Positions 1 through 8,173 of a DNA stretch of 40,298 nt are shown here, in pieces. Position numbers and translations under genes: made by a program. Where the stretch lies: the NCBI GenBank assembly GCA_007695285.1, contig REEC01000141.1:1-40298 (forward strand), read 5' to 3'. The stretch is from Spirochaetaceae bacterium (GTDB taxonomy: Bacteria; Spirochaetota; Spirochaetia; DSM-27196; PXBQ01). The notes under the pieces are model-generated. The model saw only the letters and a program-made list of their open reading frames with translations, was not told the DNA's origin and ran no database searches. The first letter of the stretch is position 1. Every line of letters starts with the position of its first letter.

Positions 1-55
1 AACCCCCGACCGAACGGATATGAGCCGTTTGCTCTACCGACTGAGCTACGCCACC
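1..55 (-). tRNA. tRNA-Met (CAU anticodon), 3' part cut off by the window edge
   Basis: Read on the minus strand, the sequence starts GGTGGCG (5' acceptor arm), followed by TA, a D-arm with GCTC/GAGC pairing, and an anticodon stem AACGG/CCGTT enclosing the loop CTCATAT. The anticodon is therefore CAU. The variable region and the start of a G-rich T-stem follow before the window ends. CAU is used by elongator Met, initiator Met and the lysidine-modified Ile2 tRNA. Without the acceptor 3' half these cannot be separated with certainty, but elongator Met is the default reading. A strong promoter lies directly upstream. Confidence 0.88.
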
Positions 56-73
56 TCGTTTTTCAGGTTCCTG

Positions 74-102
74 ACTATATCAACGCTCCCCATTCCTGTC
101 AA
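74..102 (-). promoter_or_regulatory. sigma70-type promoter of the tRNA gene
   Basis: On the minus strand a perfect -35 TTGACA (102-97) is separated by exactly 17 bases from the -10 TATAGT (79-74). Transcription would begin near base 67, about 12 bases before the mature tRNA 5' end at base 55. This is the best consensus promoter in the window, as expected for a stable RNA gene. Confidence 0.82.
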
Positions 103-121
103 CGCGCACACACGCGGCCCA

Positions 122-155
122 GCAGTTCGCATTTTGCCTTGAAAATGCGAACTGC
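122..155. repeat. perfect 14-bp palindrome with 6-base loop
   Basis: Bases 122-135 are exactly complementary to 142-155, with a loop of GCCTTG. It lies in the gap between the tRNA promoter and the 3' end of the large TPR gene, both on the minus strand. No T-run follows either arm, so it is not a standard intrinsic terminator. It could stabilise the 3' end of the TPR transcript, act as a bidirectional roadblock, or bind a protein. Confidence 0.75.
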
Positions 156-179
156 CTATGGCCTCAGTTCAGATTGCAG

Positions 180-230
180 CCGATTTCGTGGCTTTTTCGT
201 GTCGTTTCGACACGAAAATGCAGAAATCGG
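180..230. repeat. two-tier palindrome downstream of the large TPR gene
   Basis: An outer 8-bp stem (180-187 with 223-230) encloses a perfect 11-bp inner stem (194-204 with 208-218) closed by a TTT loop. On the minus strand it starts about 50 bases past the stop codon of the TPR gene. The inner stem has T's in one arm and A's in the other, but no separate U-tract, so a terminator role is possible yet unproven. Together with the palindrome at 122-155 it fills most of the 226-base gap between the tRNA and the TPR gene. Confidence 0.7.
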
Positions 231-281
231 CGTTGGGGTCCGGCACACCCCTCCTAAAATTAGAATTGCTCCACGCGGCCG

Positions 282-3212
282 TCACACCAGGTTGAACAGA
301 CGCGCGCGCTCTACCAACGTGATGTTCCAGTGGTTTCGCGTCATAAACGCGGTCCGGTCGACGTGTTTCTCGATGCGCGTTGTTCGTTCCTGGGCGGACT
401 TCACCGCTTTCCCAAGAATCGTCGCACGATCGTCGGCGTCCCTCGAATTTGAGTTGTTCAAGACTTCACTGTAAAGAAAGCAGTACAAACGCGTGTACGG
501 GTCGTGATCGGAAGGCTTTTTTACTCTGACCAGGTCGTACAGGATGCTGATGGCCTGCTCGGCCCCCCCAAGCTCCGAAAGCGCGTACCCATAATACGCA
601 TCGCGAACACGACTCAGAACCGAGCCACCGGCCACGACCCCGATCGCCGTGTCCTCGAGATACTCAAAACCGTCACGCCACGAAGGCCTGTCGGGGACCG
701 GTGTCTCACCGAGCTCCTCGTGATACGCGCCGGCCGCTTCAAGGTGCTCCAACGCGCATCGATACTCCCCGGCGAGCAATGCCGCCTCGCCCCGGAACAC
801 AGTGCTCTCGAACGACGGCACGATCGTTTCGAGCAGCGCCTGTGCCGCGGCGAACTCACCACGGTACGCGTGCGTTCGCGCGACCCATGTCCGGCCGACC
901 CGGCACACGTCGCTTCGACCGTACGCGCGACCGATCGCGGCGACGCGGCTGAACGTGTCGAGCGCCTCATCGTACAAGCCAAGTTCGAAGAAGACACGGC
1001 CGTGAACAAATGTTGCGTACATCGAATAATCGTGCGCTCCGATCTCGTCTGCGTCCGCGATACACCGCTCGGCGCGCGCGAGCGCCTGAGAGTAATCGCC
1101 GTACAGAAAATCACCGACGTACTCGAAGAATGCCGCGCGGAGAACCGGCCACGGATCTCCGGCTCTGTGAGCTTCGGTCGCGGCGATCGCAAAATACTCG
1201 CGTGCATCGGTGACGTTCTCGGACGCGAGTAGAATCCGGGCGAACTCGATGTACGCGGTCGATACGCCACGCGGGTCGTCCTGGTCCTGGAACGCCATAA
1301 TCGACCGTTTTGCGGTCGCCGCGGCTTCACGATAATCTCCGATCGCGGCGCGGTACCGCGCCTGCGCGAGAGCGACATCGCCGTACGTCGACGGCGTGCC
1401 GATCGCCTCGCTGTCCCACGCGGAGACGATGCGCCGCGCGGTCGCGGTTTCACCGTTGACCAAAGCCAGTCTGAGTCGTCCTGCGAACAGAATACTCTCT
1501 AGAATTGCGATCTCGGATGGGCGAACGGCCCGGTCACCGAACGGTATCCGGTGATACAACAGTTCGCGCGCGGTTGCGCGGTCCCCGCGGTCGAGTGATC
1601 GATCGATCAGGGCACGGAACACGCGCATCGCCCGCTCGATCGGCGCGAACTGCTCGAGAATACCAAACCACCGGGTTTTCGGACCGCCCCGGGCTACCCG
1701 CTGTTCGGCGAATCGTACGACCGAGAGTTCGACCTTCCCCGAATCCGGGCCGAGCAGCCGCTTAACGTCGCCAATCAGGCTCGGTTCGGTCGGCGTGTAA
1801 AGTGTCTCGTCGGGAATCAAGCCGAGCGTCGCGAGCTCTTTGAGGATCTCGGGTGCATAACTCGAATCGACGCCGCAGGGCTCGAGAATGGTGTAGTATT
1901 CATCGAGCGATGCCGATCCGTCGAGAAGAAACCCCGCGTACAATGCAAAAAGCGGTTCGCGCTCGAGATTCTCGATCACGTGGCGTGTGGGCGCTCCGTC
2001 GGCGAACTGCGCGTTCCGACCGACCAAGAGGCAGATCGAGTGGAACGCGGAGAGTCGTTTCCCGTTGCTCGAGCGCAGGATCGCAGCGGTCTCAGAAGGC
2101 CGAATACTCCATCCGGCGTCTTTCACAAAATCTTCGATCTCGGCGGGTGTGACATCCGCCGCGTACACGGTCGCGTGCTGCACGTCGTGAAACACCGCAG
2201 GAACCTCTTCGGCCGACGAGGCCACGACGACAAATCCGCCGACGTCGTCAAGACACGCGCGGAGCAGTTCGAGCGCGGGCGTAGCGATCCGGTCGATCGA
2301 CCGAATCACGAGACACGGAGCCGACATCACCGACTCGGCCCTCCGCGCGTACGAGCGCAAGAAAAGCATCAAGGCGATACGGAAATCGTGGGCCGCAGCG
2401 TCGAACAACTCGGGGCGCGGCTCGCGTTTCGTGATGTACTCAAGCAGCGCCGAGCGCGACTCCCATACCGCACGCTCGGCCGAGTTAAGGAAATGCGGTG
2501 TTTCGTTCAGACCGAACGCACCGACGACCGTCTCAAGAGGAGAAAACGGGTACTCAGCGATCCGGCGCGGCCGTACGTCGAGCGCGGCTATCTTCGGCCC
2601 GACGAAAGAGCTCACCGCCGCGTCGATCGCGTAATGGAGCCCGTCGGCATCGCCCCCTCGGACGACGATCAGGCCGCCGTCGCGAGCCGCGAACAGGGCG
2701 TCGAGAAGTTCTTCGGTTTTCAGTCGCGTGGCCGCGAAACTCTCAATCTTCCCGGCGTTTCCGCCGGTGTCGGGCGTACGCCCTATCACGCGCAGGGCGG
2801 GGCCGTCGCTCTCGTACTCGAGGTAGACGGCCATCGACAGCGAAGCGTGCCGCGTGATCCACGCGGCGTCATCGACCGGCAGAGTCGTCAGAATATCCCT
2901 CATGCGCCGGAGACTCTCGTCATCGCATCCGACCGCACACTGATCGAGCAGGACCGAGAATCCCGAGAGATCGTCCGCGCGCCCGAGCAGCTCGTCGCGC
3001 GCGGCGACTAAGCTCTCGGCAACCTTCGCCTGGTCGCTCGTCGTGAGTTTCTCAAACCGAGCGAGAATACACCCGCTCTCGGCGGGTTCGAGCACACCAC
3101 CGCGCGTCAGGAACTCGTTCGTGAGTACACGCTCGACCTCACGCACTACGTTCGGACGGAGCTTCACTAACTGACGGTAGCCTGCGATCTCGACAAGAAT
3201 AAAATACACCAT
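282..3212 (-). CDS. large signalling-type protein: degenerate class III cyclase-like N-terminus, degenerate AAA/STAND-like ATPase, C-terminal TPR array
   Basis: This 976-residue protein has the layout of cyclase-ATPase-TPR regulators, but its catalytic motifs look eroded. Residues 1-55 resemble the start of a class III nucleotidyl cyclase domain (beta strand, xIAGY, helix, GGV, then a strand), with Glu where the first metal Asp is expected and no clear second Asp. Residues about 175-400 resemble an AAA_16-type module. The P-loop position reads VRGGDADGLHY without GKS/T, and the Walker B position reads LVIRSIDRI. From about 500 to 950 the protein is helical, with repeated TPR-like pairs (AxxxxxxGDYxxA, GLYDEALDTF). 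The ATG at 3212 is preferred over a TTG at 3245 because promoter-like hexamers TTTACT-17-GATACT sit just upstream of it and neither start has a ribosome site. A role as a non-catalytic sensor or scaffold is inference. Confidence 0.72.
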   Translation of the reverse strand: MVYFILVEIAGYRQLVKLRPNVVREVERVLTNEFLTRGGVLEPAESGCILARFEKLTTSDQAKVAESLVAARDELLGRADDLSGFSVLLDQCAVGCDDESLRRMRDILTTLPVDDAAWITRHASLSMAVYLEYESDGPALRVIGRTPDTGGNAGKIESFAATRLKTEELLDALFAARDGGLIVVRGGDADGLHYAIDAAVSSFVGPKIAALDVRPRRIAEYPFSPLETVVGAFGLNETPHFLNSAERAVWESRSALLEYITKREPRPELFDAAAHDFRIALMLFLRSYARRAESVMSAPCLVIRSIDRIATPALELLRACLDDVGGFVVVASSAEEVPAVFHDVQHATVYAADVTPAEIEDFVKDAGWSIRPSETAAILRSSNGKRLSAFHSICLLVGRNAQFADGAPTRHVIENLEREPLFALYAGFLLDGSASLDEYYTILEPCGVDSSYAPEILKELATLGLIPDETLYTPTEPSLIGDVKRLLGPDSGKVELSVVRFAEQRVARGGPKTRWFGILEQFAPIERAMRVFRALIDRSLDRGDRATARELLYHRIPFGDRAVRPSEIAILESILFAGRLRLALVNGETATARRIVSAWDSEAIGTPSTYGDVALAQARYRAAIGDYREAAATAKRSIMAFQDQDDPRGVSTAYIEFARILLASENVTDAREYFAIAATEAHRAGDPWPVLRAAFFEYVGDFLYGDYSQALARAERCIADADEIGAHDYSMYATFVHGRVFFELGLYDEALDTFSRVAAIGRAYGRSDVCRVGRTWVARTHAYRGEFAAAQALLETIVPSFESTVFRGEAALLAGEYRCALEHLEAAGAYHEELGETPVPDRPSWRDGFEYLEDTAIGVVAGGSVLSRVRDAYYGYALSELGGAEQAISILYDLVRVKKPSDHDPYTRLYCFLYSEVLNNSNSRDADDRATILGKAVKSAQERTTRIEKHVDRTAFMTRNHWNITLVERARLFNLV

Positions 3213-3224
3213 GGTCGTCGTACT

Positions 3225-3253
3225 AGTATCGAACGACGAGCCCAATTAGTAAA
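3225..3253 (-). promoter_or_regulatory. candidate promoter giving a near-leaderless mRNA for the TPR regulator
   Basis: On the minus strand TTTACT (3253-3248), a 17-base spacer and GATACT (3230-3225) precede the ATG at 3212. The expected start of transcription is only about five bases before the ATG. Both hexamers are imperfect, so this is a moderate call. Confidence 0.4.
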
Positions 3254-3277
3254 GCGATACAATAAGGGAACTTTCAT

Positions 3278-4471
3278 TCACTCCGGTGACGCCGCGTCCG
3301 CGGCGGGAACAAGAAACCCCGAGGTACTATCCTTCCCGTACAATCGGTCGACGAGCCGGTCGCGGTCGGGTTCGGCGATTCTCAGGAAGTTGACACCGTA
3401 GAACGTTCGCGTCTCGTCGGCAAACTTTCGCACGACTCGCCCGATTATCGGAACGTCGGTCCCGTCGATCGAAAGCATGATCTCGATATCGGTGTAGAGG
3501 CTCAGGTCTACCTCTTCGGTCGGACACGAGAACAGGATTCCCGTTGCGCTGATGTCGATGAGATCGGTCGTGAGGTACTCGGGAACGCTTTCATCGGAGG
3601 CGAAGTATCCGTTTGCCTTCAGCGAGTACGCAAAAACGTGTGCCATCTGAAGAGCAAATTCAACCGCGGCGGTATCGAAACCCGCCGTGTCGCGCCCCGT
3701 TTTGATGAAGTACAGGTATCCGACAACGTACTGCAAGTACATTATCGGGCAGTACATCTCGTGGTGCAGCCCCTGCGACTTCAGCCCGACGACCGCCTTC
3801 TCGAGTGCGTCTGCATCTTCGGCGAGTTCGGCGGCCAAGAGAAGATTCTCCGACGCAAACTCAGACAGTTCGTCGGGTCTACCCGAGTAAAAAGGCACCA
3901 TCAGTACCTTGCCGGTTCGCGCGACGATCTTCTCCTGCGGCGATCTCGGTGACCGCGCACGGAACATCACGATCTTTGCCTCGGTCGCGTGCTGCTGCGC
4001 ATCGACGCGAAAACTCTCGAGCAACGCTTGAAGACGCGAGGCATCGAAATCCTTGACCGTGTTCGGCGTCTCGACTTCGACGTACCTCGTCGACTCGGGA
4101 AATGCGAGCGAAACGCGTCGACCCTTGTGCAGAAACGAGACACCGATCCCGGCCGGCGTTTCGATCCGCTCGTACCTGCGGGATAGATCACGATACAGGA
4201 CTCGCGGTTGTCGCAAAGCGAGCGAACCCGGCGTCGATTTTCGCACCCGCGTTTTGAACGTCATCGGATGGCCGCGGAACCTGAAGTACACCGACACATT
4301 CGACCGCTCGGGGAACGTCGCTTCGCACCGAAATTGAAGGAACTCCTCGCTCTGCGATGCGAGTGTCGCAGGGATCCTCCGGACGTCGGACACGATCACG
4401 AACTCCGACTCGTCTTCACGCGTCGTGTCGAAAATGAACTCTTTTTCGACGTGATTTATCGTCTGTGCCAT
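3278..4471 (-). CDS. PilZ-domain protein with long N-terminal extension (candidate c-di-GMP effector)
   Basis: The C-terminal 110 residues of this 397-aa protein carry a PilZ-type beta barrel: a DISATG motif (the family's D/NxSxxG), then alternating strands ending in a YGVNF strand and a helix rich in D/R. PilZ proteins normally place RxxxR shortly before DxSxxG. Here the only good candidate, RRYERIE, lies near residue 100, some 200 residues upstream, inside a separate beta-rich N-terminal domain. This recalls spirochaetal PilZ proteins with an N-terminal PilZN/DUF1577-like domain. No membrane segment or signal peptide is seen, so the protein is probably cytoplasmic. GGGAGG lies four bases before the ATG. 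The gene is 23 bases after the preceding minus-strand gene, so the two are probably cotranscribed. Cyclic-di-GMP binding is inferred from the family. Confidence 0.78.
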   Translation of the reverse strand: MAQTINHVEKEFIFDTTREDESEFVIVSDVRRIPATLASQSEEFLQFRCEATFPERSNVSVYFRFRGHPMTFKTRVRKSTPGSLALRQPRVLYRDLSRRYERIETPAGIGVSFLHKGRRVSLAFPESTRYVEVETPNTVKDFDASRLQALLESFRVDAQQHATEAKIVMFRARSPRSPQEKIVARTGKVLMVPFYSGRPDELSEFASENLLLAAELAEDADALEKAVVGLKSQGLHHEMYCPIMYLQYVVGYLYFIKTGRDTAGFDTAAVEFALQMAHVFAYSLKANGYFASDESVPEYLTTDLIDISATGILFSCPTEEVDLSLYTDIEIMLSIDGTDVPIIGRVVRKFADETRTFYGVNFLRIAEPDRDRLVDRLYGKDSTSGFLVPAADAASPE

Positions 4472-4494
4472 AGGACCTCCCTGAAACTACGCGG

Positions 4495-5223
4495 TCACAG
4501 GCCGGGCATTACTCGCGTCGATGTCGACGGCTCGAATTTTTCCTGCGGCCGGGCGTACCGTCGCGCGAGCGCATCGACATCGACGGTATAACCGTTAACG
4601 TACCACCTACCCGAGACACGTTCAAGAAAAATCTCGGCCGCCGCACGCCCTTCCCGCGAGAACAGCACGACTTCGAGCTCCGCGGTTTCGCTATCGGCAA
4701 ACTGGGGAGCCGCTATGCGCGCCCGCTCGACCGTCGGCCCGGCGTCGCGGTCGGAGATCAACCGTCGCAGCAGTTCCGAGCGCACCTCGGGCAGGAACGC
4801 GTCGCCGGTCGGCGTGGCCGCGGCGAAGTCGTCGATAAAGCGGGTCACGACCTCTGTGATCGAGCGGACCCGTGCATCGGTCGCAAAACGGTCGGCGAGC
4901 GGCCCAAGGGTGAAGTCCTCCGGGACGATCCGGCGACGCGTCGCCGCGCGCAGAAGGAAAAGGTCGGCGTTCCCCGCCAACGTGACGTTCGTTCGGTCCG
5001 AACCGCGTGCATTGTCGGAGTCCGATCTGCGCATCGTCAGCGAGATCCGCTCGGCTTCAGTCGACCGTCCGGCTGCCGCAGGCTCGGACGTCTCGGACCC
5101 GACCGCGGAACCGGACTCGGTGACGGCCTCGACCGGTCCGCGTTGCACCCGAAGGAACGACATCGCCACGGCGGCAGAGAGAATCGCGATGATCGCAAAG
5201 GCGGTAATACTTCGTCGTCGCAT
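4495..5223 (-). CDS. membrane-anchored protein of unknown function
   Basis: The protein has 242 residues. A basic start (MRRR) is followed by one hydrophobic segment (about residues 5-23), then an A/S/E-rich linker and a globular C-terminal half. That half ends with a strand pair around GRWYVNGYTVDVDAL, which suggests an NTF2-like or lipoprotein-type fold, but no family is recognised. The anchor places most of the protein outside the cytoplasmic membrane. An open frame extends 50 codons further upstream, but this ATG fits the signal anchor and lies just after promoter-like TTGTAG-17-TACGAT. The gene is transcribed toward the PilZ gene 23 bases away. Confidence 0.75.
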   Translation of the reverse strand: MRRRSITAFAIIAILSAAVAMSFLRVQRGPVEAVTESGSAVGSETSEPAAAGRSTEAERISLTMRRSDSDNARGSDRTNVTLAGNADLFLLRAATRRRIVPEDFTLGPLADRFATDARVRSITEVVTRFIDDFAAATPTGDAFLPEVRSELLRRLISDRDAGPTVERARIAAPQFADSETAELEVVLFSREGRAAAEIFLERVSGRWYVNGYTVDVDALARRYARPQEKFEPSTSTRVMPGL

Positions 5224-5232
5224 CGTACCGAG

Positions 5233-5261
5233 ATCGTACCAAATGCACGGACGATCTACAA
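5233..5261 (-). promoter_or_regulatory. candidate promoter for the membrane-anchored protein and PilZ genes
   Basis: On the minus strand TTGTAG (5261-5256) is spaced 17 bases from TACGAT (5238-5233). The predicted transcription start is near 5226, three bases before the ATG at 5223. No Shine-Dalgarno sequence fits in that space. Confidence 0.42.
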
Positions 5262-5299
5262 TCGGCCGCTGAACTCGTGCGCGTGGTGTACCCGGCTGC

Positions 5300-5327
5300 T
5301 TTACACCGGTCCGCGCGGCGGTATACG
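5300..5327 (+). promoter_or_regulatory. candidate promoter for the HD-domain gene
   Basis: TTTACA (5300-5305), a 16-base spacer and TATACG (5322-5327) lie directly before the GTG start at 5336. Transcription would begin around 5334, so the mRNA would be essentially leaderless. No ribosome-binding sequence is visible upstream of the GTG. Confidence 0.45.
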
Positions 5328-5335
5328 CTTGTCGC

Positions 5336-6619
5336 GTGGATCGTCGAAACACCGTTATCCGCCACCTCGACACAGATTACAGCCGCCCGATACGTGATCC
5401 GCTCTGGAAGAACATCATGGTGTCGGACGCGCTGATCGCAATCATCAACGAAGAGCCGTTCCAGCAGCTCACGCGTATCCGGCAACTCGGGCCTGCGCAC
5501 TTGGTGTATCCGGGCGCGACACACACAAGATTCTCACACTCGCTCGGTGTGTTCCATGTCGCCCGCCGGATGATCCGCGCGCTCGCTTCGCACGACGCGT
5601 TCGACGTCGACGTCGAAGGCGTAAAGGCTTTTCTCTGCGCGGCGCTTGTCCACGACCTCGGCCACTACCCGTACACGCACAGCATGAAGGAACTCCCGCT
5701 CAAGGATCACGAGCAGCTCACCGGCGAGATCGTATCGCGCGATCCGATCCGTCGTCGGATCGAGAACACGGTCGGCGTCGACGCCGCACGCGTCGCGGCG
5801 ATAGTCGATACGTCGATCGACGCGGGAAGCGACGCCGGAGTAGAATTCTTCAGGCGGGTCTTGTCGGGCCCGCTCGATCCCGACAAACTCGACTACCTGA
5901 GTCGTGATGCGTACTTTTGCGGCGTTCCGTACGGCGTTCAAGATATCGATTTCGCGATTTCCCGTATCGTGCCGGACTCCGAAACCGGCGTTTCGCTCGG
6001 TCCCGACGGGGTAACGGCACTCGAAAGCGTTCTCTTCTCGAAGTACCTCATGTACCGCGCGGTGTACTGGCACCACACGGTCCGAGTTGCGACGGCAATG
6101 ATCAAACGCGCTGTTCACCTTGCATTGCGAGACGGCGTCTGGAAACCGGATGACCTATACGGGCTCGACGACGACTCGTTCGTACTCCTTGCCGAGCGGA
6201 CCGAGTTCGCTCCTTTTCGCCTGATCAGCAATGTCACGCGTCGAAAGCTATTCAAGATCGTGCACGAAGAAGGTTTCGATTCCTCGATCGAGGCGCACAC
6301 GAGGCTCGGCGACATGGTCTACCGCGAAAAAATCGAGGCCGATTTGTCGCGAGAATTGTCGCGCGTCGTGGGCCGATCGGTTGAGCCCGAGTCGGTCGTG
6401 ATCGATGTGCCGGAGGACGTCTCGTTCGAGATCCCGCTCGAGTTCCGCGACAGGTCTGTCGGAACGGTGTTCGATGCCGACGTCGTGACGGGATTCACGC
6501 GAACGCTTCGCCGTGTTCGCATCATCGTCGACCCTGAGTACGCGGACGCGCGATTCGATTGGTGCTCGGTCTTTTCGCGCGACGGCACGCAACCGGGGCA
6601 ATCCACGACACACGATTGA
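5336..6619 (+). CDS. HD-domain phosphohydrolase, dNTPase/YwfO/SAMHD1-like
   Basis: This soluble 427-aa protein carries the full metal set of the dGTPase-like HD superfamily. His68 lies in TRFSHSLGV, His106-Asp107 in LVHDLGHYPYTH, and the final Asp (about 183) in DPDKLDYLSRDA. The opening RDPLWKNIMVSD and FQQLTRIRQLG are typical of YwfO/SAMHD1-type proteins, which hydrolyse dNTPs or related nucleotides, and the length matches that family. The exact substrate cannot be read from the sequence. GTG is taken as the start because the conserved N-terminus begins within 15 residues of it. The gene is divergent from the unknown membrane protein gene, and a small unknown gene follows after 55 bases. 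Confidence 0.88.
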   Translation: MDRRNTVIRHLDTDYSRPIRDPLWKNIMVSDALIAIINEEPFQQLTRIRQLGPAHLVYPGATHTRFSHSLGVFHVARRMIRALASHDAFDVDVEGVKAFLCAALVHDLGHYPYTHSMKELPLKDHEQLTGEIVSRDPIRRRIENTVGVDAARVAAIVDTSIDAGSDAGVEFFRRVLSGPLDPDKLDYLSRDAYFCGVPYGVQDIDFAISRIVPDSETGVSLGPDGVTALESVLFSKYLMYRAVYWHHTVRVATAMIKRAVHLALRDGVWKPDDLYGLDDDSFVLLAERTEFAPFRLISNVTRRKLFKIVHEEGFDSSIEAHTRLGDMVYREKIEADLSRELSRVVGRSVEPESVVIDVPEDVSFEIPLEFRDRSVGTVFDADVVTGFTRTLRRVRIIVDPEYADARFDWCSVFSRDGTQPGQSTTHD

Positions 6620-6644
6620 TTCCACCCGGGAAATCATGTAAACT
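6616..6644 (+). promoter_or_regulatory. candidate promoter for the small unknown gene and ComFB
   Basis: TTGATT (6616-6621), a 17-base spacer and TAAACT (6639-6644) overlap the stop of the HD gene. The predicted start near 6651 leaves a leader of about 24 bases before the ATG at 6675. Confidence 0.4.
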
Positions 6645-6674
6645 GGCGGTTCAACAAATGGGATTGGGGTTCTG

Positions 6675-7130
6675 ATGAAGTATTCAAAGCTCATGAAGGA
6701 GAGAATTCGCCGCGTCCGGGTGCTTTTTGCCGAGCTCGGCTACGAGGTGCTCGACGGCGACGCTCATGAAGACACGTACTCGGCGGGTTTCGAGAGCGGC
6801 GAAGGGTTTCAAGGCGGAATTTTCATCGACCGTGACAGCAAGTTCCTCGAACTCGCGTTCACGTTTTCTTTCTCACCGACTCTCTCGGAGTTCGTCCGCG
6901 AACGCGTCGACGAGATGCTCCGGATTTGCTACGAGTACGGGTGTTACGTGAACATTCAGGCGACTCAGGAAGAGATCTCGTACACGGTGTTCTCGAAAAT
7001 ATACTACGCAGGACTGAACTACTTCTCGCTGAAAGAGACGATTCGGGACTTCCGTGAGGCGATCGAGGCGCATCAGGACATACTCGAGATCAACCAATTC
7101 GGGAAGGGTACGTCAAGTGGAGATTCATAA
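6675..7130 (+). CDS. conserved-looking small protein of unknown function
   Basis: The product has 151 residues and no signal peptide or membrane segment. It alternates helices and strands: a long N-terminal helix, a strand pair around FQGGIFIDRDSKFLELAFTF, a helix with RERVDEMLRICYEYG, another strand, and a C-terminal helix pair. The overall pattern resembles the small alpha/beta fold of YbjN or type III chaperone-like proteins, but there is no motif that proves this. Its 3' end overlaps the start of the ComFB gene by 14 bases, which suggests translational coupling and a shared function. The ATG follows a weak G-run (GGGG, five bases away). Confidence 0.75.
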   Translation: MKYSKLMKERIRRVRVLFAELGYEVLDGDAHEDTYSAGFESGEGFQGGIFIDRDSKFLELAFTFSFSPTLSEFVRERVDEMLRICYEYGCYVNIQATQEEISYTVFSKIYYAGLNYFSLKETIRDFREAIEAHQDILEINQFGKGTSSGDS

Positions 7131-7794
7131 TCTCCTCGAAGACGAAGTCATTCGGCTCATCGATGAGATATGCGACTCGACCTCCGCGTCGAGTGAGTAC
7201 TGCACGCAACCCGAGTGCCGGCTCGACGCGGCGTGTTACGTTCTGAATCGGATTGCTCCACGATACGTCACGTCGGTGCGCGGCCACGCGCACATGGAGT
7301 CTGAGTTCGGCGACAATTCGCAGGACGCTGCGGACATCGCCGCGCTCGCGCACGAAGCGCTTCGTCGGGTTACCGCGTTCCGCCGTGACTACTACGACGA
7401 CGTTCCTGAAACCCCAACGAGTATCGATGGGCCGTGTTACGTCTTCCCGACGATCAAAGGGCGTTTGATCAACGGAGCCACGTTCGAGCCGCTCGCCGAG
7501 GTCGAAGTGGAACTGCTGTTCGAAGGCCGGACTGCCGAGATGGTCGACAACCGGTGGCAGAATCCATACACCGTCTCGAACCACACACCCGGCACGTTCC
7601 TGTTTCGGCCGGCGCCTGTTCCGGCCGGCTCGACTGGTGAAAAAAAAGCTTTTGAGTTTTGCCTCCGGGTCGAAGAGCCGAAATTCGAGCCGTTTCACCG
7701 TTACTTCTCGTTTGAACTCGACGCGTCGCCACGGCCGTCGAACTCGATCCTGAGCGACTTCAACCTCATGGACCTTTTTGTCGTCCCATCGTGA
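7117..7794 (+). CDS. ComFB-family protein with C-terminal Ig-like/carboxypeptidase-regulatory-like domain
   Basis: The protein has 225 residues. Its first 90 match the ComFB pattern: a helix with NLLEDEVIRLIDEI, a Cys pair in YCTQPECRLDAACYVLNRI, then APRYVTS and a helical end. The second half (about 100-225) is beta-rich and opens with IKGRLINGATFEPLAEVEVEL, typical of carboxypeptidase-regulatory or transthyretin-like sandwiches. ComFB was named for competence, and members have more recently been reported to bind cyclic di-GMP. With the PilZ gene 3 kb away this makes a signalling role plausible. GTG at 7117 is chosen because AAGGG lies eight bases before it and the family N-terminus begins there. 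The open frame extends further upstream only inside the preceding gene. Confidence 0.8.
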   Translation: MEIHNLLEDEVIRLIDEICDSTSASSEYCTQPECRLDAACYVLNRIAPRYVTSVRGHAHMESEFGDNSQDAADIAALAHEALRRVTAFRRDYYDDVPETPTSIDGPCYVFPTIKGRLINGATFEPLAEVEVELLFEGRTAEMVDNRWQNPYTVSNHTPGTFLFRPAPVPAGSTGEKKAFEFCLRVEEPKFEPFHRYFSFELDASPRPSNSILSDFNLMDLFVVPS

Positions 7795-7799
7795 CTCGA

Positions 7800-8087
7800 T
7801 CAGAACGTCTCCGAGTGAATCTGAACGTCGTGAACACTGCCGTCGCTTTCGTCCTCGACAAAACGTAAGACTTTCTGCATGACCCCTTCGCCGTAGATCC
7901 GCGAGTTTGAGACCACCGCGCCCGCGATCTGCGCAAATCCCAGGCTGTCCTGCAGATCCACCTCGGCGGCCGTGATGTGGAAGCGACGAATTATCCGCGA
8001 CCGGAGAGAGCTCACGACGCGGCGCTTATCCTTGATCGACGTCGTCTCGGGAAGCTCGATTATTAGCTGAATCATCGATACGACCAT
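7800..8087 (-). CDS. DUF503 (YlxP-like) protein
   Basis: This 95-residue protein opens with MVVSMIQLIIELPETTSIKDK, followed by RRVVSSLRSRIIRRF and later VDLQDSLGFAQIAGAVVSNS. That matches the compact DUF503/YlxP family, often encoded near translation and ribosome-assembly genes. Its biochemical role is not established. The start at 8087 is favoured over upstream alternatives because the family begins MVV and GAGG lies about six bases before it. It converges with ComFB, with five bases between the stop codons, and is preceded by a TATAAT promoter. Confidence 0.85.
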   Translation of the reverse strand: MVVSMIQLIIELPETTSIKDKRRVVSSLRSRIIRRFHITAAEVDLQDSLGFAQIAGAVVSNSRIYGEGVMQKVLRFVEDESDGSVHDVQIHSETF

Positions 8088-8137
8088 TTTTGCCTCGGCC
8101 CACCCGGCACCTAACCGCATCCCGGTGTGGTCCGGGC

Positions 8138-8168
8138 ATTATAACCGGCCGTGCCCGCGATCGGTCAA
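8138..8168 (-). promoter_or_regulatory. candidate promoter for the DUF503 gene
   Basis: On the minus strand TTGACC (8168-8163) and a perfect TATAAT (8143-8138) are separated by 19 bases, a little longer than ideal. The leader of about 45 bases contains a short CCGG dyad. The site sits in the 86-base gap after the OmpA-like gene. Confidence 0.45.
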
Positions 8169-8173
8169 GTGCG

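Noticed and set aside
504..1232. 242-codon open frame on the plus strand inside the TPR gene
   Set aside because: It is antisense to a protein with clear TPR periodicity; the composition is Arg-rich as expected from a shadow frame of high-GC DNA, and no start site or family is visible.
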